A program made the translations under genes and the position numbers. 64,000 bases of DNA from an uncultured cyanobacterium (GTDB taxonomy: Bacteria; Cyanobacteriota; Cyanobacteriia; CACIAM-69d): positions 1 to 64,000 of the forward strand of contig CALGDE010000166.1 in assembly GCA_937883785.1 (NCBI GenBank), written 5' to 3'. Position 1 is the stretch's first letter, and every line of letters starts with the position of its first letter. Shown here piece by piece: positions 28,558 to 35,890 of the stretch. The notes below the pieces were generated by a model, which saw only the letters and a list, made by a program, of their open reading frames with translations, was not told the origin of the DNA and did not search any database.

Positions 28558-29947
28558 CGGGGAGCAGAACGGCAATCGTTCAGGTGACGCCCCAGGCACG
28601 GGGTCCGATCAAAGCCTACAAGAAGTTTTAGAACAAGATTCAGCACGAGTGCCGGTGGCGCCGTCCCAGGGAGACGGTGTTGGAGATGGCTTAGGCGATC
28701 GCCTAAGGGAATTGGCAAAGTTCTTTCTAACCCTGGGAGTGGTAGGCTTTGGCGGTCCGGCGGCCCATATGGCGGCAATGCACGATTGGGCGGTGGTGCG
28801 GGAGCGGTGGCTGACGGAGGAGGAGTTATTGGAAGGGGTGGCGGTGTGTGAAATGCTGCCGGGGCCGGCGTCCACCCAGCTAGGCATTTATATTGGGCAT
28901 CGGCGAGGGGGGGCGATCGGGGCTTTGGTGGCGGGCATTTGTTTTATGGCTCCGGCGTTTGCCATGGTGATTGCCTTGAGCTGGGCTTATTTTGAGTTCC
29001 AAGGGTTGCCCCAGTTGGCGGCGCTGTTGGGGGGGGTGTCACCGGTGGTGGTGGCGGTGGTGGCGGCTTTTGCCTGGAAGTTAATGAAGAAGTGTTTGGT
29101 GCAGAAGGGCACGGGATGCTTGCATTGGGGGGCGATCGCCCTAGCGGTTAGTGCCGCTTTTGCCGTTTCGACGGATAGGGTGTCGATTTTGCTGGTGTTG
29201 GCGATCGCCGGCGTTATCGGCATGGGACTGTATGGTCCCCATCGCCAGCTCGGTCGCCCAAATCAACTGGGTTTAATTTGGATGGCGATCGCCGGCGTGG
29301 ACTTAGCGCTGTTGGCCACCCAACCGGAGGGCGGATCGGCGGTGGCGGCGGCGGGGTTTTGGGGAGGCGATCGCATTGTTGAATATGGCGGTTCGTTGTT
29401 TACGGTATTTTTTCGGGCGGGGACGGCGATTTTTGGCGGCGGGCTGTCCATTGTGCCCCTCCTAGAAACGGATGTGGTGCAACAGTACGGCTGGCTGACG
29501 CGAACGGAATTTTTAAATGGGGTGGCGATCGGGCAAATGACGCCGGGACCGGTGGTGCTTGCGGTGGCGTTTATGGGCTACAAGGTGGCGGGGGTTCTGG
29601 GGGCGCTGTGGGCAACGGTGTCGGCGTTTATTCCTTCTTTTGGTTTTATTATTTTGCTGGCTCCCTTGCTGCAGCGGCTGCGAAAAAATCCCTGGGTCAA
29701 GGCGTTTTTAAAAGGGGTGACGCCGGGAGTTTTAGGCACGATCGCGGCGGTGACGGTGCCATTGGCGATCGCGGCCTTAGGACTGGAAGGGGGAGCCGAG
29801 GCGGTGGATTGGGGATTTACGGCGATCGCGGCGGTGTTGATGGGGGCGGCGGCGATCGCCCTGATTAAATTCAAAGTGGCGGCGTGGAAATTGCTATTAG
29901 CGGGTGCCCTGGTGGGGCTGGTAAGCGGCGGCTTATCGTTAATGTGA
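28535..29947 (+). CDS. chrA: chromate transporter, CHR family (bidomain)
   Basis: A 470-residue membrane protein of the long-chain CHR family, thought to exchange or export chromate. The two homologous halves are visible. The first (about 63-240) has FFLTLGVVGFGGPAAHMAAM and EMLPGPASTQLGIYIGHRRGG. The second (about 285-465) has FFRAGTAIFGGGLSIVPLLE and GQMTPGPVVLAVAFMGYK. The ATG at 28535 lies inside the end of the kinase gene, giving a 23-bp overlap and a polar N-terminal extension of about 60 residues rich in Glu, Gly and Ser. No good start codon exists closer to the first membrane span except GTG codons. Co-transcription with the kinase is likely. Confidence 0.9.
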   Translation: MENEDYSSGEQNGNRSGDAPGTGSDQSLQEVLEQDSARVPVAPSQGDGVGDGLGDRLRELAKFFLTLGVVGFGGPAAHMAAMHDWAVVRERWLTEEELLEGVAVCEMLPGPASTQLGIYIGHRRGGAIGALVAGICFMAPAFAMVIALSWAYFEFQGLPQLAALLGGVSPVVVAVVAAFAWKLMKKCLVQKGTGCLHWGAIALAVSAAFAVSTDRVSILLVLAIAGVIGMGLYGPHRQLGRPNQLGLIWMAIAGVDLALLATQPEGGSAVAAAGFWGGDRIVEYGGSLFTVFFRAGTAIFGGGLSIVPLLETDVVQQYGWLTRTEFLNGVAIGQMTPGPVVLAVAFMGYKVAGVLGALWATVSAFIPSFGFIILLAPLLQRLRKNPWVKAFLKGVTPGVLGTIAAVTVPLAIAALGLEGGAEAVDWGFTAIAAVLMGAAAIALIKFKVAAWKLLLAGALVGLVSGGLSLM

Positions 29948-30078
29948 TGAAGTTGCGTACTGACGAAATTATGTAACGAGTCTGCGTTGCAACGGGATTT
30001 GCTCCGAAGCTCAAGGTTGTTCTTCATCAGATTTCAAGGTTGTCGTGACAGGTGAAGTCGGTAGCCTGTTTTGCCCCT

Positions 30079-30126
30079 TTGGCGGTTTTATTACGGGATG
30101 TGCACTATCCGCCAACTCTTTTTAGG
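30079..30126 (+). terminator. possible terminator after chrA
   Basis: TTGGCGG (30079-30085) pairs with CCGCCAA (30109-30115) across a 23-nt loop and is followed by CTCTTTTTAG. The loop is long, so this is a moderate call. It lies 130 bp past the chrA stop. Confidence 0.35.
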
Positions 30127-30238
30127 GAAAATTGATGGCATGCCCTACCCCTCAAGGAGGCTTTCGCCCATCTGTCTGGCGTTAAGGATGGCTTATGATA
30201 AACAAAGAATTTTTTATGTTTGAGGAGGTGTCTGGTCA

Positions 30239-31462
30239 TTGGGCACTGATGAAAACGTCGGAAAAATCTCCGGGGAAAGCGTTGGGAAGAGCGCTGGAAC
30301 AACGGTTGGAAAAGCCGTCGATAAAACCGTTAAAACATTGCGGCGGATTGTAATCGCTGCAGTGGTGATTGCCCTGGCGCGGGCTGGGCTGAATCAACTG
30401 GGCAGTGCCGTTGGCACCCACGGTGATGCCCTGTTGGAAGCATGGTTTGAACCGTCCCAGTCTGCTCCCGAGACGATATCGGCTGCGACGGTAGAATCGC
30501 CGATGGTGGGCAATGCTGCCTCCGCCAGCGCCGTACCCAGGCCCCTGTTTGCGCCGCCGCCCTTCTTGTCGTCTTCCTCAGCGTCTCCGTCCGCGCCCCA
30601 ACCCTTTGGCCTTTTGGGCGATCGCCCTGCCGCCGCCGCCGTGCCCCAGGGAAAAGCCGTATCCTTTACCCGTGGCAAAATCGGCAGCGTGCGTTTTTAT
30701 CACACCCGTATCGACCTGCAAGATCCCACCAATTTCATCACCGTTGGGCTGGCAAATAATGCCCAAATGGCTAACAGCCGGTCCCATTATGGCGGTCGAG
30801 AGAAATTTCCGGGGCTGGTGAAGCGAGGCAAAGGGGCGATAACGGTTAATGGCACCTTTTTCAGTGGCGATGCGCGATCGCGAGTGATGGGCAATCTAGT
30901 GGCGGAAGGGCAGGTAATGAAATACAGCCGCTGGGAAAACTACGGCACCACGTTAGGCATCGGCGTTGTGGAGAGGGGGAATCACGAGCTGGCAAAAACG
31001 GCGGAAATGGTGACGGCGCGAACGGAAGGGCGACCGAAGTGGGAAAACCATTGGCTGTCGATTACCGCGGGACCGCGCTTGGTGAAGCAAGGAAAAATCT
31101 GGCTCGCTCCCCAAAGTGAAGGGTTTCGCGATCGCCGGGTGCTGACGGGAAAAGCTAAGCGCAGCGCCGTGGGCATTGGCAAAGACGGTCGCCATTTGCA
31201 TCTGGTGACCTTTATTACGCCCGTCACCTTGAAGCAAGAAGCTTATTTAATGCACGCCCTAGGTTCCCGCGATGCCATGAATCTGGACGGTGGATCATCT
31301 TTGGGTTTAGCCCATCGGGGTAAAGTGTTGCTCAATCCACCGCGATCCTTGACCAATGTGTTGACCGTTTACGACCGGTACAGTCCTGCGCCTCAGCGGT
31401 TGCGCGATCGCTGGGCAAAATTTCGCGATGGCGATCGCCCTGCCTTGCCTGGCTTGAACTAG
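30239..31462 (+). CDS. phosphodiester glycosidase (NAGPA/DUF2233) family protein
   Basis: A 407-residue protein with a membrane-anchoring helix near residues 36-50 and a C-terminal phosphodiester-glycosidase fold (about 135-385). Its signatures are GAITVNGTFF, SAVGIGKDGRHLHLVTF and AMNLDGGSSLGLAHRG, where the Asp-Gly-Gly-Ser-Ser segment forms the active site in this family. Members cleave sugar-phosphodiesters or act in exopolysaccharide metabolism. The likely location is outside the inner membrane. An in-frame TGA at 30221 excludes upstream starts, so the start is TTG 30239, well placed behind GAGGAGG (30222-30228). The segment of 70 residues after the helix is Ala/Pro/Ser-rich linker. Confidence 0.85.
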   Translation: MGTDENVGKISGESVGKSAGTTVGKAVDKTVKTLRRIVIAAVVIALARAGLNQLGSAVGTHGDALLEAWFEPSQSAPETISAATVESPMVGNAASASAVPRPLFAPPPFLSSSSASPSAPQPFGLLGDRPAAAAVPQGKAVSFTRGKIGSVRFYHTRIDLQDPTNFITVGLANNAQMANSRSHYGGREKFPGLVKRGKGAITVNGTFFSGDARSRVMGNLVAEGQVMKYSRWENYGTTLGIGVVERGNHELAKTAEMVTARTEGRPKWENHWLSITAGPRLVKQGKIWLAPQSEGFRDRRVLTGKAKRSAVGIGKDGRHLHLVTFITPVTLKQEAYLMHALGSRDAMNLDGGSSLGLAHRGKVLLNPPRSLTNVLTVYDRYSPAPQRLRDRWAKFRDGDRPALPGLN

Positions 31463-31520
31463 AGGGCATCACCAATCAAGCCTCTAAAGCCAGAACCACA
31501 AGGGCTTAAGCCCCATGGAG
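31462..31520 (+). repeat. truncated dispersed repeat, copy H
   Basis: AGGGCATCACCAATCAAGCC and then AAAGCCAGAACCACAAGGGCTTAAGCCCC align with the left half of copy G (AAAGTCAGTAACCAGAAGGG...). The right half is absent. Confidence 0.4.
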
Positions 31521-31815
31521 CCGATCAAAACCAAAACTTTAGACATGCACTGACCATGCACTGGCTATGTGCTCTCTAGGTGCTCTAGCTTGTTTTATTG
31601 CTCATGTTGCAACGGGCTGGTTTGAGCTGCCGAGAACAGTGATTGCACTAAGCCCATGCTATTCTCCATCACAGAACGATAAGAAGTAGGTTCTATTTCG
31701 GATTTGCTGGGTCAAGCCTTGGAAACAATGACACCACTGCGACCTAGATAATGCCTGGTCGCTAAAGCTGATCCGCCAACTGTTTAGAACCGGTTTATTG
31801 GTGTGGAGTGAAAAG
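31463..31815 (+). other. 353-bp intergenic region before glmM
   Basis: No gene is seen here. It contains a truncated copy of the dispersed repeat (31462-31520), a degenerate 11-bp tandem repeat (31545-31589) and the GGAG ribosome binding site of glmM at about 31804. Confidence 0.45.
31545..31589 (+). repeat. degenerate 11-bp tandem repeats
   Basis: Four successive units, ATGCACTGACC, ATGCACTGGCT, ATGTGCTCTCT and AGGTGCTCTAG, show an 11-bp period, close to one helical turn. They lie 230 bp upstream of glmM. Confidence 0.4.
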
Positions 31816-33354
31816 ATGGTTACGTCCCCGATTCGTCCCAGCGGCGATTTTATTGCAGCATCCCAGGGAAAATCTGGCGCACAGTTTCAAAGCCCAAATC
31901 AGCCCAAATCTCATAAGACCCAGCCCAACGGTTGGGTCCAGTCCTTTGAAGGGCATGGTTTAACGCCCCCTGCCTTGCCCGATGCTCCCCTATTTGGCAC
32001 CGACGGTATTCGTGGCACTGTGGGCGATGTGCTCACAGTTTCCCTGGCGCTGCATATTGGCTACTGGGCAGGCTGCGTGTTTAAAGCGCGCCTGCCGGAA
32101 GAAGGACCAGTGATTCTAGGGCAGGATTCTCGCAATTCTGGGGATATGCTGTCGGCGGCGCTGGCGGCTGGGCTGACGGCATCGGGGTTGACGGTGTGGA
32201 ATTTAGGGTTATGTCCCACCCCCGGCGTGGCATTTTTAGCGGCGCAAACGGAAGCGATCGCCGGGATTATGATTTCCGCGAGCCACAATCCTCCCGCAGA
32301 CAACGGCATCAAGTTTTTCGGCGGTGATGGCACCAAATTATCTAAGGCACTGCAACAGGAAATCGAAACGGCAATTCGCACCCACGACGTAGCTGCCCCC
32401 CAGTGGCAACCCCAGCGCTATGGACAAACCCTGTATCGCCCGGACCTGGTGAACCGGTACGCCGCTGCCCTGGAAGAAACGTTGAGTGGCGGCACCGGTG
32501 ATTGTGGCTTGCAGGGCATGACCGTAGTGTTGGATCCGGCGTGGGGAGCGACGGTGAATATTGCCCCCGCTGTGTTTGAAGAGATGGGGGCGACGGTGAT
32601 TACGCTGCATGGGCGACCCAATGGCGATCGCATCAACGTCAACTGCGGCTCCACCCACCTAGAAACTCTGCAAGCGGCGGTGCTGGAGCACAATGCAGAT
32701 CTGGGCTTTGGCTTCGATGGCGATGCGGATCGAGTCCTCGCCGTGGATAACCAGGGACGCACCGTAGATGGAGATTACATCCTGTACCTGTGGGGCTTGG
32801 AGCTGAAGAAATCGGGTCAGCTACCCAACCAGGAAATTGTGGCGACGGTGATGTCGAATCTGGGCTTTGAGCGAGCATGGGAAGCCCAGGGCGGCACGTT
32901 GATTCGCACGGCGGTGGGCGACCAGCACGTGCATAAAGCCATGGTAGATCGCGGCTCAATGCTAGGGGGCGAACAGTCAGGACACTTGCTATGTTTCCAC
33001 TACGGTCCCAGCGGCGACGGTACCCTATCAGCGCTGCACCTGGCGGCACTGGTGAAGCGTTCCGGCAAAACCTTGGCAGAGCTGGTAGACGATAGTTTTC
33101 AAACCTATCCGCAGAAATTGGTAAATGTGCGGGTGGAGTGTCGCGATCGCCGCCGCCATTGGCAGCAGTGTGACGCGCTAATGCAAGGCATTACCCACGC
33201 GGAACAGGGCATGGGGAGTCACGGTCGGGTGCTGGTACGGGCATCGGGCACTGAGCCGGTCATTCGGGTCATGGTGGAAGCCAGCGATGCCGAAATGGTC
33301 AACCACTGGACTCATTATTTGGTGGCGATCGTGGAGGAGCACCTGGCTAACTAG
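31816..33354 (+). CDS. glmM: phosphoglucosamine mutase
   Basis: A protein of 512 residues from ATG 31816 that converts glucosamine-6-phosphate to glucosamine-1-phosphate on the path to UDP-GlcNAc for peptidoglycan and surface glycans. It has the family start [13 protein letters not shown], the phosphoserine loop [12 protein letters not shown] (Ser156), the metal loop [15 protein letters not shown], the sugar-binding GGEQSGHL and the phosphate-binding [17 protein letters not shown] 31816 is preferred over TTG 31798 because GGAG precedes it. Even so, about 55 residues lie ahead of LFGTDGIRG, which is longer than usual and mostly polar. Its stop codon TAG lies within the left end of repeat copy E. 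Confidence 0.96.
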   Translation: MVTSPIRPSGDFIAASQGKSGAQFQSPNQPKSHKTQPNGWVQSFEGHGLTPPALPDAPLFGTDGIRGTVGDVLTVSLALHIGYWAGCVFKARLPEEGPVILGQDSRNSGDMLSAALAAGLTASGLTVWNLGLCPTPGVAFLAAQTEAIAGIMISASHNPPADNGIKFFGGDGTKLSKALQQEIETAIRTHDVAAPQWQPQRYGQTLYRPDLVNRYAAALEETLSGGTGDCGLQGMTVVLDPAWGATVNIAPAVFEEMGATVITLHGRPNGDRINVNCGSTHLETLQAAVLEHNADLGFGFDGDADRVLAVDNQGRTVDGDYILYLWGLELKKSGQLPNQEIVATVMSNLGFERAWEAQGGTLIRTAVGDQHVHKAMVDRGSMLGGEQSGHLLCFHYGPSGDGTLSALHLAALVKRSGKTLAELVDDSFQTYPQKLVNVRVECRDRRRHWQQCDALMQGITHAEQGMGSHGRVLVRASGTEPVIRVMVEASDAEMVNHWTHYLVAIVEEHLAN

Positions 33355-33476
33355 GGGCTGTGCTCAGTTAAGTCCCAAACCTAATAGCAGCAAGGGTTAC
33401 ACCCCTAGATTTTTTTAGTTTAAAAGGGCGTGTACCCCCCACTGTGTAAAGCCTCTGGCGTCTAACTGAGCACACT
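33352..33476 (+). repeat. dispersed intergenic repeat, copy E
   Basis: This copy shows the inverted ends best. The left end is TAGGGGCTGTGCTCAGTTAAG. The core contains AAGGGTTACACCCCT and AGGGCGTGTACCCCCCACTG. The right end is TCTAACTGAGCACACTA. TGTGCTCAGTTA on the left is perfectly inverted on the right. It fills the whole gap between glmM and the convergent gene at 33475. Confidence 0.8.
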
Positions 33477-34005
33477 AATCGGGATTCCAGCAGGGAACGG
33501 GAGTGTCTGGCGGCATTCCTTCCCAACATTTAAATTCCGTAAATCCCGCCTCCCCCAATCCCATTTGCCGCACCTGATACTCGTTCATGGCAAAGGTGAC
33601 CAGCCCAACGGTTTCGCATTTGTCTACCAGTTTCCACGCGTAACCACTGAGTAATCGATAGGAATGCAGCAAATTTAACGCCGTTGACTGGGTGGCAATA
33701 TCTCCCTGATAAATTTCATTTTCCCCATCTAAACTCAAGTACAAATTATGGGGCGGAGAATTGTACGAAGCAGCGTAATAGGGATGGTTTCTGGGGATTT
33801 GATCCATCGAAGCATAGCGGATGTTAGTGCGATGCTTGGACGAAAAATCCTGCCGAGTTTCGGCGATCACTGCTCTACATTCGGCACTTAAATCATCAGG
33901 AAAATCACTACGAAAATCATCAGCAATGGCTGGCAAAGTGGGTAAACTTAAAGCAAAAATTGTGGCGATCGCCCCAGCCCGTCCCAGCACATTTCCTGTC
34001 AGCAT
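33475..34005 (-). CDS. secreted or periplasmic protein of unknown function (176 aa)
   Basis: A 176-residue protein with a clear signal peptide (hydrophobic core IATIFALSLPTLPAIA, cleavage likely before DDF near residue 29). The mature part has at least four cysteines (AECRAV, KCETV, FKCWEG, PCWNPD), compatible with two disulfides. I recognise no catalytic motif. It lies 55 bp downstream of the nuclease-like gene on the same strand and so may be the last gene of that operon. Its stop codon (TAG, complement of 33475-33477) is at the right edge of repeat copy E, so the C-terminus may have been set by that insertion. Confidence 0.65.
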   Translation of the reverse strand: MLTGNVLGRAGAIATIFALSLPTLPAIADDFRSDFPDDLSAECRAVIAETRQDFSSKHRTNIRYASMDQIPRNHPYYAASYNSPPHNLYLSLDGENEIYQGDIATQSTALNLLHSYRLLSGYAWKLVDKCETVGLVTFAMNEYQVRQMGLGEAGFTEFKCWEGMPPDTPVPCWNPD

Positions 34006-34060
34006 ATTTAATTCCTGCTACTTCGTTCACATAGCGTTTTTGCAAACTAGCACAGGGATA

Positions 34061-34693
34061 TCAGGGAACTTGGATTTGTGATGCGATTGATTTAAGAATT
34101 TGCAGTACTTGATAGAGTGAGTTCGTTCGCGATCGCCGAGCAATTACATCAGATAAATCAAACCGCTTAGTTTCCCCTTGAACCACCTTTAAAAAGACAA
34201 AACTTACCCCATTTGTGACCAAACCATAGGTAGGTAGTTTAGTATCTACACCGGCCATATAAGCCAGCGCTTGGGGGATCGCCGTATTCACATCAAAGGT
34301 GGTTTCTTTAGACTCAATAATCCCTCGCCAAAGTTGATTGTGAATTACGAGGAAATCAATACGTCCTCGCAAATTTTCTTGCTGGACTTGAGATTCAATC
34401 ACCACAGGAACTTCAGATCGAATCCGAAACGGCGAATCATATAATCCTGCCATTTCTAGCAGCGGCGACACCACTAAAACGTTGACAATTCCTTCATCAA
34501 CCTTGCCTGAATCCAGATGGTAATCGAGGCGATCGCGCAGTTGATCTAGCTTGGCAATGTCGCGATCGCTCAACTCCGGCAACTCGCACGACCACTCCTC
34601 AAAAAACAGTTCATCCACAGCCCAAACCAGGCCAAAATGCTGGCGAACATCATTCAAACTTTTGATAGCCTGTCGAACTGCAGTTTCAATCAT
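34061..34693 (-). CDS. HSDR_N-like PD-(D/E)XK nuclease domain protein
   Basis: A 210-residue protein resembling the stand-alone relatives of the N-terminal nuclease domain of type I restriction subunit R. The core is GRIDFLVIHNQLWRGIIESKET (about 107-128), containing the Asp and the Glu-x-Lys of the PD-(D/E)XK site. A Gln-containing helix (AIPQALAYMAG) and YGLVTNGVSFVFLKV, which are typical of the family, follow. It has no helicase or methylase partner. It is 21 bp downstream of the small GN-motif gene and on the same strand, so the two are probably co-transcribed. The fold is well supported by pattern, but the biological target is unknown. Confidence 0.75.
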   Translation of the reverse strand: MIETAVRQAIKSLNDVRQHFGLVWAVDELFFEEWSCELPELSDRDIAKLDQLRDRLDYHLDSGKVDEGIVNVLVVSPLLEMAGLYDSPFRIRSEVPVVIESQVQQENLRGRIDFLVIHNQLWRGIIESKETTFDVNTAIPQALAYMAGVDTKLPTYGLVTNGVSFVFLKVVQGETKRFDLSDVIARRSRTNSLYQVLQILKSIASQIQVP

Positions 34694-34714
34694 TGTCTTA
34701 AAAAAGAATCAGTC

Positions 34715-35095
34715 TCAGCCACCTTGAGCAAAACCTTTGATGGCAGAGATCAGCATATTAAGAGCGATGCTGCTATGAAGCTTTTCAATAGATTTTTCAA
34801 CTCCTGTAGCAATAGCCTCCTGTCCAGCGTTTTTTAAACGTTTTATCAGCTTAGAACGGCTGGAAATCTGACCAACGACTTTTCCTGCAACCGCGATTTC
34901 TTCAGCCTCAGTCAGTGCACGTCCTTCCACATCAATACATTCATCAATCAGATCGTTGAGCTCAACCACAATTTCTGAAAGTGAGTCTTGGTCAAGATAA
35001 TTTACGCTCGCCACATTGCTGACATTATTTGCGGCTCCTGAAATTACGTTTCCCTGGACAGATCCACCGCTGATGTGGATATTATTATTTCCCAT
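34715..35095 (-). CDS. small protein with N-terminal GNVISG motif
   Basis: A 126-residue protein with an excellent ribosome binding site (AAGGAGG, complement of 35106-35112). Residues 1-28 are Asn/Ser/Gly-rich and strand-like (ISGGSVQGNVISGAANN). The rest is helical and charged (SEIVVELNDLIDECIDVEGRALTEAEE, then a basic helix RSKLIKRLKNAG and a final amphipathic helix). The first segment matches the C-terminus of the protein encoded just upstream: both have the pattern I-x2-S-x3-GN-(V/I)-I-(S/A)-G-x-A-x2-(V/I)-x-N. I do not recognise a named family. The shared motif suggests that the two proteins contact each other or a common partner. Confidence 0.65.
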   Translation of the reverse strand: MGNNNIHISGGSVQGNVISGAANNVSNVASVNYLDQDSLSEIVVELNDLIDECIDVEGRALTEAEEIAVAGKVVGQISSRSKLIKRLKNAGQEAIATGVEKSIEKLHSSIALNMLISAIKGFAQGG

Positions 35096-35128
35096 ATCAA
35101 TAAAGCCTCCTTTTAGCTAGCCTAAAAG

Positions 35129-35620
35129 TTACAGATTGTAGATATCTTTGGCATCACCAGCAATGATATTTCCGGTAATTTGGGACTCTTGAATGGTGAT
35201 CTCGTAAACTTTAGCTTCATCCGGCGTCTCAAGAATCTTATAGATATTGTTTGTGATTTCTTTTCCACCTTTCTGATCGCCGCTCAAAAACAACACTAAA
35301 GATCCAGAGGTCAGTTCAAACAGTAAACCTGGCTTCCTCAACTTAGCTAAGTTAACAATCGTCAAGAGCAAACCAACGATCCAAAAAGGGATCGACAAGC
35401 CTCCTTGACCAAATCCCGATCCTGCCACCAAGATAGCGAAAAGGGTGATGATGATGCCCCACATCAGTTGGGTCATTGAGGCAAGATTGAATTCTCCATA
35501 CTCGAAGCTAGTAAGCTGCTTCAGTGGATACACAACTGTGCCAAACTTTATTGATTTCTGCGACAGAATCACCGTTGCTTTATACGAGATTATCGTTGCT
35601 CTTTTATCTAAGCTTGCCAT
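35129..35620 (-). CDS. small membrane protein with C-terminal GNIIAG motif (DUF6232-like)
   Basis: A 163-residue protein. The N-terminal strand region (ATIISYKATVILSQKSIKFGTVVYPLKQLTSFEYG) and two transmembrane helices (about 53-69 and 76-92) are followed by a strand-rich cytoplasmic part and the C-terminal tail SQITGNIIAGDAKDIYNL. This layout is like DUF6232-type proteins, an assignment from memory and tentative. GAGGTG precedes the ATG at 35620. It appears to be the first gene of a four-gene minus-strand operon (gaps 33, 21 and 55 bp). Its tail motif recurs at the start of the next protein. Confidence 0.65.
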   Translation of the reverse strand: MASLDKRATIISYKATVILSQKSIKFGTVVYPLKQLTSFEYGEFNLASMTQLMWGIIITLFAILVAGSGFGQGGLSIPFWIVGLLLTIVNLAKLRKPGLLFELTSGSLVLFLSGDQKGGKEITNNIYKILETPDEAKVYEITIQESQITGNIIAGDAKDIYNL

Positions 35621-35814
35621 CCGTCTTGCACCTCAATCTCCAGTGGACATGATTCTAGGTGTAGATACTTGTAGAACATGGGCTTTTTTGCATTGTCTTA
35701 AGCAAAAGAGATTTCTTCTAACTCATGATTGCTATCTCTCACTACGCCAGTGTCCGCGACTTCTGATAAATCGAGGGTATTGATAGGAGGCGGTCTATGC
35801 GATGGTGAGAGGCA

Positions 35815-35835
35815 GTGATGGCCCTTCTGCATCAC
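35815..35835. other. small stem-loop sharing a 13-mer with 50879-50891
   Basis: GTGAT (35815-35819) pairs with ATCAC (35831-35835). The loop and right arm contain CCTTCTGCATCAC (35823-35835), identical to the right arm of the hairpin at 50861-50898. Both sites lie upstream of plus-strand genes. Confidence 0.35.
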
Positions 35836-35890
35836 GGTCTGGATTACCATGTGTTTTGTCTCGAAATATTAATCCCGATCTGGCAGCCCC

